Below are positions 57,561 through 64,000 of a DNA stretch of 64,000 nucleotides, in pieces. Source of the DNA: Panaeolus papilionaceus (taxonomy: Eukaryota; Basidiomycota; Agaricomycetes; Agaricales). The stretch's first letter is position 1, and each line of letters opens with the position of its first letter. The notes beneath the pieces were generated by a model. The model saw nothing but the letters and a program-made list of their open reading frames with translations. It was not told where the DNA came from and made no database searches. The stretch is taken from NCBI GenBank assembly GCA_015501605.1, contig JADNRZ010000019.1:124001-188000 (forward strand). Direction: 5' to 3'. Both the position numbers and the translations under genes were made by a program.

Positions 57561-57999
57561 CTGCACAATCCTTTTACTCTCTCCACTCGCCCTACCTTTG
57601 CCATCGTCGCTCGGCTTTCACTACCTTATATCTACTCTGCATCCCCGTGATGCCTTTAAGCCCCATCTTTCCGTTCACGCCACTGCTCCTATACATGTTG
57701 TCCCATCCTGTTCTACTGAATTTTTAATTCGAAATTGTCGTCTTGTCAAGTCCATGAATAACGCAGGTCTTTAGCTTAGTAGCAACGAAAGTTTATCGGG
57801 GTCCAAGTCGGCCTATTTGCGCCCAACTCTTTCCATACCTCCTCCTTCTTCAATGTCTGTGATTTGCAACGGTAAGTCGGGGTCGTTGACCTTTCAATAT
57901 GCCTGGGCAGGGATCAGATGCTGAGTTTTACGGACATGATCATCTGGCGGAGTGTACTGAAGTCAAGGTCTCTTTGTACAGTGCAAAGGCGAATCAATG

Positions 58000-58300
58000 C
58001 GACTGGGTTACCTTTTGCGCAACCTTGAACTTGGACTACCCTTGCTACCAGAGATATTAACTCTCTATCACCTATCAAAATTTGGGACACTCAAGGAGTT
58101 ATTCGCTACAAGGACACTAATCTGACCCACCCTGTGTATATGACTGTAACATTATCCAGGACGATACTAGAAGCTTTCTCGATATAGAGATAACAGAGAG
58201 CCATATCATTCGCATGATTCCAACTGGTTCTGTCGAAGGTTCCAACGACACCAGCACCATATGCGAATGGTGTTCACAATGTGTGCTCGTTTCTAGATTT
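58000..58300 (+). pseudogene. Decayed GTPase relic (duplicate of 16500-16830)
   Basis: The segment around 58110-58215 is collinear with 16660-16770 (GACCCACCCTGTGTATATGA, CTTTCTCGATATAGAGATA). More frameshifts leave little protein signal. Called by its sister copy. Confidence 0.4.
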
Positions 58301-58484
58301 ACACTAGGGTGTTTACCTCAAAAGGAGCCGCTCCCTTCACGGTGAGTTCCACTCTTATTTTGTTTAATTATCGCTTCAAACTTTTGATATGTATTTATAA
58401 TAGACAACGGAACACAACTGTCAATAAAGTTTCGTCGTTTTTACAGTCGTCCAAGTGGTTCTCCCCCCTCTTTAACGTTTGACG

Positions 58485-58885
58485 ACGATGTGGCTGTGGC
58501 TGTGACAACAGAGGGCTGTCACGTCAGCTCTCCTTCCTTCCTCCCCCCATCATCCTTGCCTTCCCAACCACCACCTCGCGTTCATTTTAGGCACAATCCT
58601 TGTTAGATGTTCTGATATCCCGTATTTTGTGTTTCTTCGTATTCACGTTCTCTATGCAAGGCTTTTTAGCAGATGACGAGGTGGTTGAGTCCAGATCCTT
58701 CCAATATATAGTCGTAAGTTCGGGTATTTCGTTGTTGAATTCAACTCTCTCTAACGTTTGGTGTGTTTAGATATTTTATTATACTGAAATTCATAATATA
58801 TTTCATTTTCGACTGCCTCTTGTTCATGTCGTCTTCGCATCGTCGTTGGTCGCAGTCGCCACTTGCCTTTGAAATGGGAGATCCT
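58485..58885. repeat. Module R, copy 6
   Basis: GATGTGGCTGTGGCTGTGAC opening, GATGACGAGGTGGTTGAG near 58673, TATAGTCGTAAGTTCGGG, and TATTATACTGAAATTCATAA. Sister of copy 4. The end is truncated at CTTCCTGTCTGAGATC. Confidence 0.7.
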
Positions 58886-59358
58886 TCCTGTCTGAGATCT
58901 GTTGCATCTACCCTTGCGTCAATCACTTCTGCTGTCAACAATCGCCTCGGTATTACCGCTTCAATCCCATCTTTCCGTCCAGTTCTCTCGCTTTGTTCAA
59001 TGAGTGCACCCCCCTTTCTTCGCCTCTCCACCTCATCTTCTCGCTCCCGGCTTTCCAGTACACGCGTCTCCCTCTGTTCCCATTACCCACTCTCGCCTTG
59101 ACTCATACTTTTTTCAATACTTCCCTTCACCTACATTTATCCTACCTCATCACCTCGCCTCTTCGCTACCTTTATTTTCAATTTTTAGTCTTCTTCGCTC
59201 TACTACACTCCTCCCCATGTTTACTCCCACCTCCATTTATCGTCTCTCGTTTCCTTCGTGCTTGCTCATACACACGTCGTTTCTTTTCACAGCTCTCGTC
59301 CTCCATTCCTTTCTCTCTTATTCCTTGACTCATTCTCGTTCTCCTACTCCTATCCCCC
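58886..59358. other. Pyrimidine-rich spacer ending in CCCCCAG
   Basis: Collinear with 17481-18012. The frames of 96-131 codons here are compositional. Confidence 0.5.
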
Positions 59359-59480
59359 AGGTATTGCCTCCCAAGTCTCTGACGGTGTTGCCGCCATAAC
59401 GCCTTAGCCTCGCCATCCTCAGCAAGTACATCAACAGCACTACCATCCACGTCGCCCGCCGCCCCGTGTGTATCAGACGT
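59359..59480 (+). pseudogene. Thiolase fragment (GIASQVSDG exon)
   Basis: Reads GIASQVSDGVAAI, then a deletion and frameshift relative to 18013-18170. Too short and broken to function. Confidence 0.6.
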
Positions 59481-59899
59481 GCCTTTATCATCTTCCCCTC
59501 CTCGCTGTCGGTCGCCTCACCCCTCATCACTGCCCCTTGCTCTACCATTGAGCTCGTTCCTCATCCACCGGACAAGGTCCACTCTATTTATCTCTGTGAA
59601 TAGCTCGTGCTATCCAGATTGGTGATTACGGGCGTCACTGACAAGCAGTCCATGGGACCATACCATATCGTGCCTCGTGAGTTCTCCCGACTAGTTTTTC
59701 GCGTTGATATTCACGGATCAACATCTCGCTTGATCAGGTGTAATTATTATAGATTGTAACTTGAATATCATCAGAATTTTCTCGAATTTCCGAAGTCGCT
59801 GGCTTCAATGTTTCCCGGCATGCTTCACACTTTGGATCTCAACCTTCGCTATGCGCCTAACAACAGGATCGCCCTCTTCATAACTTGTTTTCTACTTCC

Positions 59900-59930
59900 C
59901 GTTTCATGCGAGCTTGTAGTTGCACTGCAC
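59900..59930. other. Empty target site matching the CACTA insertion
   Basis: CATGCGAGCTTGTAGTTGCA here aligns with the two flanks of the CACTA element (CTTGCGAGCC before it, GCCTGTATTTGCACTGC after it). It shows what the site looks like without the transposon. Confidence 0.7.
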
Positions 59931-60804
59931 CGGTCCTTACTCCTCATGCGGTCGACTGGACAACATGCGAGGAAGGACCACTGAACCAGTGAGTGCCTGT
60001 TTTTTTCCCAGCATTTTATGTTCTCATTTCATCGTCACTCTCAGTATTGATTATGATTTGTGGATAGTTGAACATCTATCGTGTCCTCAATTGTTTACTG
60101 AGGTTGCGGAGCCGTCATCACCGCAGGGCTGAGTGACGCTGTGTTGTCATTTCATCATATCAAATCATATTGGTTAGTTCACTTTATGCTTTCTTTATCG
60201 TTCTATGGCTGAAATACATCCTCTTCTTCAAATCCCGTCTTATCTCGTCGTGTCTCGCTATCTGCCGTCGCCGCCTCACCTCATCAAACGCACCTCGTTG
60301 AGCATCTCCCACCCCGCTCTTCCCTTAGGACACGCTCTCTCCTCATCATCACCAGCACTACCGGCCATATCCCTAAGACTCAGACCCACTCTAAGTTTCC
60401 TCAATAAGATCGTCTCGCTGGACGGACTTATTGGGGATTCATGTATGTGCGCATCTGTGGTGACAGAAAGTGAAATGGCGCGTAAAGCGTATGGTTCATT
60501 TGTTGTCTGGGTGAGTTTTGCATGCGCATTTTTCTTCTATCCTACTGATGTAGTGCATGCTAGCCCGTTACAGCGATATGCAAAATCCGCTTCCAATATT
60601 TGCATCTGTGTCACTGCGTCCAATATCATTTGCTCTTTAAATGTGACCTACATCCGCCTGAGTTGTCCCTGTGTTTTGTTAGAATTATGGATCGCGACTC
60701 TAGCTCCTTCTAGCGTCGTCGGGGAATGACGATGCGGGGAGCGAATGCATTCGGCGCATCCGCACGAGCTGGGAATGGGCTGTGGAACATGATTCGCTTC
60801 ATCA

Positions 60805-60900
60805 TGCAGGAGGGATCTTGGTACATCCTGGAGTTTGGCTAAGCAGAGTGAAGCCTCATTCGCCAAAGATCATGATGACGCTACTCATAATGATGGGTTA
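60805..60900 (+). pseudogene. Thiolase fragment (SLAK...FAKD exon)
   Basis: One frame reads RDLGTSWSLAKQSEASFAKD and then HDDATHNDGL, the clearest of the four copies of this exon. Confidence 0.62.
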
Positions 60901-61374
60901 ATTTTCTATATTCTACTTTCTTCGCTCTATGCTATTCTTTTTTCGCGCGCTATTCTGTACTCCGTGGCATATTTATTCATCATCAACGCTTCCTGTTCTC
61001 GACCGATTTTACTCCATTTCTTTTCCGTCTTGCTCTTCTGTCCCCAACGTGTCCTCGTTCTGCCCCTGACGCCCAACTTCTTCTATTCACTTCCCGCTCT
61101 GTCCACATCAGATCGTCGTCTCCCAAACCGTACTTTATTCGAACCCTCTACGCGCCTTCACCCATTTCCCCGTCTCCCGTGTCATATCTGAAATCACATT
61201 TAAACCCAATCCTCAGGTATCCTGTTTCCCTATCGCACGCATATCGCTTGACCCTGGTTCGTGTCGTGTTTTCTTTCACATTTCTTGTCCTCGTATCTTT
61301 GTCGCTCTCAATCTTGTATACGGCCAATTGAAATTCAATGTCTTCTGCAATTTCCTTGCTGGTGTTGACGCATT

Positions 61375-62065
61375 CCTCGCGTCTTCATGTTCTCTATGAG
61401 ATCATCTAACGATCACCCGGTTGCAGTGGGAAGCAGTGTATACGCAAGTCTGGTGATGGAATGGGGAGGAGCGTGAATCATATGGCTGATTGAGGCCTGA
61501 GTGAGTGTTACATTGTTAATTTCTTGAATACTACTGATAGCGTGCGAGGTCGACCGTCCCCAGTGATATACGAACTTGCTCGTCCAATCTGTCCAGCAAT
61601 CCTTTACATTCACGACCAATAGCCCTTTCGACATTATGCAAACCCATCTGAGTTGTCCATCTGAGCTGCTAGAATCCTGGCTCGCCATTCCGATGGGAAT
61701 TGTGGTTGTGACTTGGCACTGAAGACGGAAGCGAAGGACAGTATGTGGGTGCCACTCCCTTCAACGTCGTCGTCGAAGAAAGTGAAGTGAAGTGAATATC
61801 GTCGGTGTATCCGCGCGCGACGATACATAGAACGCTGGCGCTTCGCGTGATTCTGGTGTTGACCTTATCTTCAACTCTCAACCTTGTCCACAATGCAACA
61901 CTCTCATCTAGAGAACCCTCCTCAACTCAATCGGCAACAATCTTCGCGGTCTCCACAATTCCACCTCATACTCCCATACTGGCCCTGTCATACTTTACAT
62001 CCCAGCTCCGTCTCTGTCCGAGCTGGAGCCTGCTTTCGCGAAGGTTGGTATTAATGCTGGTGAGT
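61375..62065 (+). pseudogene. Relic family with thiolase-like end, copy 3
   Basis: Collinear with 31020-31680 and 50171-50840. The end reads SVSELEPAFAKVGINAGE. Stops break the upstream part. Confidence 0.45.
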
Positions 62066-62329
62066 CGGGATTTCCCTCTTTTCTCTTTCTTCGTCGCTCT
62101 ATTCTATCCTCTTGTAACCCGCCTCCGTTCACTCTTCTCTGTTGCTAAACTGAACTGTCTTTACTCTCGTTCTTTTCGTAATCGCCTACCTCTCTCAAAC
62201 AAATCTCTGACCTTATCATCTCACCCGCAATCGCACCTCCTCGCGCGTTATATCCCTTATAACCCATGCCACCGTGTCCTTCGTTGCTTTATCGTCACCT
62301 TCTCATATCGCTCCCTCTATCACCGATGG

Positions 62330-62400
62330 CATACGGGAGGAAAGGTCTGTGCGATGAGCATATGTATGGTATGACTACTGTTTTTGCTAGCGGGAATTAG
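62330..62400 (+). pseudogene. Thiolase 3'-end remnant
   Basis: Same as 31953-32002: CDEHMYGMTTVFASGN then stop, one substitution apart. Confidence 0.45.
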
Positions 62401-62415
62401 GATTATGATTTTGGT

Positions 62416-62844
62416 GTGGCAGTGGGAAAGCCGGGCGAGGAGCATTGTAGCTCAAAACTGATGATTGTGAAGCTTGCTGGCGGGACGCAGTGGATACCCA
62501 TTTACTCACTCACTCGAACAACTGACATCTCGATGGCGTTGGAATACATGAATTCGAATACATCATGTAGAATAGAATTGAAAATAAAATACGATCATGT
62601 AAATGTGTTTTATTCCCAATTTAGGTTTGAGAATGGCAATTCCCGGACAAGACTTGAGTTCTGTCTCGGAATTCAACCGAGTTCGTTTAATTGGAGATGG
62701 AGATGGACACGCACACATTTACAAATGTTCAAACGGGTATCCCAAGGGTATAAGGTACTTATTCCGATGGTTTTTGTCCTGCCGAAAATTGCCTTCTGGC
62801 TCGCCTCAGCTTCACTTCACTTCATGTGTTTGTTTGAACGATGA
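62416..62844 (+). other. 142-codon open frame, copy of 32018-32293
   Basis: Nearly identical to the earlier copy for about 85 codons, then extended because one base is missing at 62656 (ACTTGAGTTC against ACTTGTAGTTC). The extension has no recognisable features. Probably not a gene. Confidence 0.25.
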
Positions 62845-63467
62845 CGTGGAACTTAGATTTTCACACTCGGGGTGGCGGAAGACACTTTAGCTTCGTGTTC
62901 GAGGATGAGTGAGCAAGTAAGATAACGGGTGGATTTGGAGTTTAACATGATGGCCTTGCAAGTCCATCAATCAGTTGGATATTTCGCTTCAGCGGCTCGA
63001 ATGGTGTAGAGGGGTCCAGTTCAGCGTCAGATGATATCGATTCAAGTAATCACACTGGTACCCAAACTGTCGTTTTTCAATCTCTGGGTTTTGCAACCTG
63101 CTTGATTGTCATGAATGTATTCATATTCGTATATATTAAGTGGTCATGGTGGAGAATTGGCACTGGGAGCGGTGTCTCCTTCTACAGTGTAACGAAAATA
63201 TGCAACATGTACGCATACGGAATTCAATCAACGCAGGCTCGTTTTCTCCCGACCATGCACCTCAACCGGTCACCCAAGGAGCTACCTGATACAAGGCAGA
63301 TAAGCAGTTGAAACGACCTGCAATTCCAGGTTTACTCGACGCCAAGCTGTCACAGAATCTGATCATCTGTATGATTAAAGAGATATGAATGAACCTGCGA
63401 GTGCTTAGTGATTGGTTCACTTAAACGACTCTGTACAGAGTTCCAACAGCGACGGTCCCGTGTATGA

Positions 63468-63850
63468 ATGATTTTCCAGCGAATCATCTATTGTATCGTT
63501 GGGTGTATCTTGTACTTTCAACCCGTCACTGACATCCGAATCGTCAGTTGTAAACGAGGCGGTATGAAACTCCTCCGAGTATTTGCGGAGTCATTTGAAG
63601 CTGATGAAATTAGAATTGGAACATCGCGACCACCCAGTGAATCAAGAGAGCAAATTGCCAGTTTGTCACAGCCCATCAACGATGAGACGCGCTCAATCTG
63701 ACTCTCACCAATTTCGAGTTCACCATGGACTCAGCGGCGGAGGCTCTGACTGCGGGAGGGTACATAATCGCCAAGGGTCCAATGATCCGAGACAACCTGC
63801 TTGAGCCAATTTCGAACATACACCAACAACCCTTCCGTATGAGATGAGAG
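63468..63850 (+). pseudogene. GTPase relic, copy of 52326-52760
   Basis: A 77-codon frame 63468-63701 with CILYFQPVTDIRI and KLLRVFAESFEADEIRI. The following exon 5-like part is more damaged than at 52559. Most substitutions between the two copies are single bases, so the duplication is recent. Confidence 0.6.
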
Positions 63851-64000
63851 CGGCAAATTTCAAAACCACATGGAAAAGTGGATACGTCCTTTTAGAGCTC
63901 GTTGACCGGGACGAGCATGTTGCGTTGGCGGGGATGTGTTGACCTCCAGATGATCTCTGGGACATTGAGACAACTCCTCGCCTTTACCAAGACTTCCACT

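Larger units (their letters stand above)
52985..62890. repeat. Segmental duplication, copy B (uninterrupted)
   Basis: Collinear with 10915-18552 plus 29391-32380. It lacks the CACTA element and so supplies the empty site near 59905-59925. It is followed directly by a second copy of the T1 sequences (to 64000). Confidence 0.8.
60800..64000. repeat. Tandem unit T2 (collinear with 48590-52860)
   Basis: Starts at the SLAK...FAKD thiolase fragment and runs to the window end without the LTR-like insertion. The right edge is cut by the window. Confidence 0.75.

Noticed and set aside
1..64000. tRNA, rRNA or other structural RNA genes
   Set aside because: I saw no convincing cloverleaf or rRNA block while reading; a covariance-model scan would be needed to exclude them.

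Overview
The window looks like nuclear DNA of a mushroom-forming basidiomycete (Agaricomycetes). Genes are split by many 45-90 bp GT-AG introns, and it carries a CxC2/KDZ transposase element and a tnp2-type (CACTA/Plavaka-like) transposon. It also holds paralogues of a fungal P-loop GTPase family. Almost everything recognisable is a GTPase paralogue, a transposon gene, or a decayed repeat; I found no ordinary housekeeping gene that is intact.

Layout: 411-2059 GTPase gene 1; 3331-4380 GTPase relic; 4505-8275 repeated modules with thiolase relics; 8673-10238 a non-autonomous hAT-like element; 10338-18552 a duplicated block with GTPase gene 2 (12933-14305), a GTPase relic and thiolase relics; 18553-29390 a 10.8-kb CACTA-type element with four genes (3-bp target duplication GCC); 29391-32600 the continuation of the duplicated block; 33000-35200 mostly unassigned; 35216-35455 an inverted GTPase stub; 36385-46655 GTPase gene 4, split in its last exon by an 8.75-kb KDZ element (37582-46334, 8-bp target duplication CTCCCAGC); 47577-50170 two LTR-like repeats; 50170-64000 a second duplicated block with GTPase gene 3 (54987-56447) and a tandem repetition of its end.

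The three intact GTPase genes share a five-exon structure: a short N-terminus, a P-loop on a 34-base exon, a DSPGF exon, a TxMWD exon, and a last exon with a helical segment, a Pro/Ser-rich linker of variable length and a conserved tail. Their upstream regions are also duplicated. Between them lie about a dozen fragments of a 3-ketoacyl-CoA thiolase gene and six copies of a roughly 450-bp module of unknown nature. The region therefore reads as a multigene GTPase island that grew by segmental and tandem duplication and was then colonised by at least three classes of DNA transposon. The KDZ element looks young and potentially functional (open 1134-codon transposase, exact target duplication). 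The CACTA element is structurally complete but has nonsense codons in two of its genes.

Limits: exon boundaries were read by eye. Family names rest on motif recognition, not on a search. Percent identities were not computed. Boundaries of relics and repeats are approximate.
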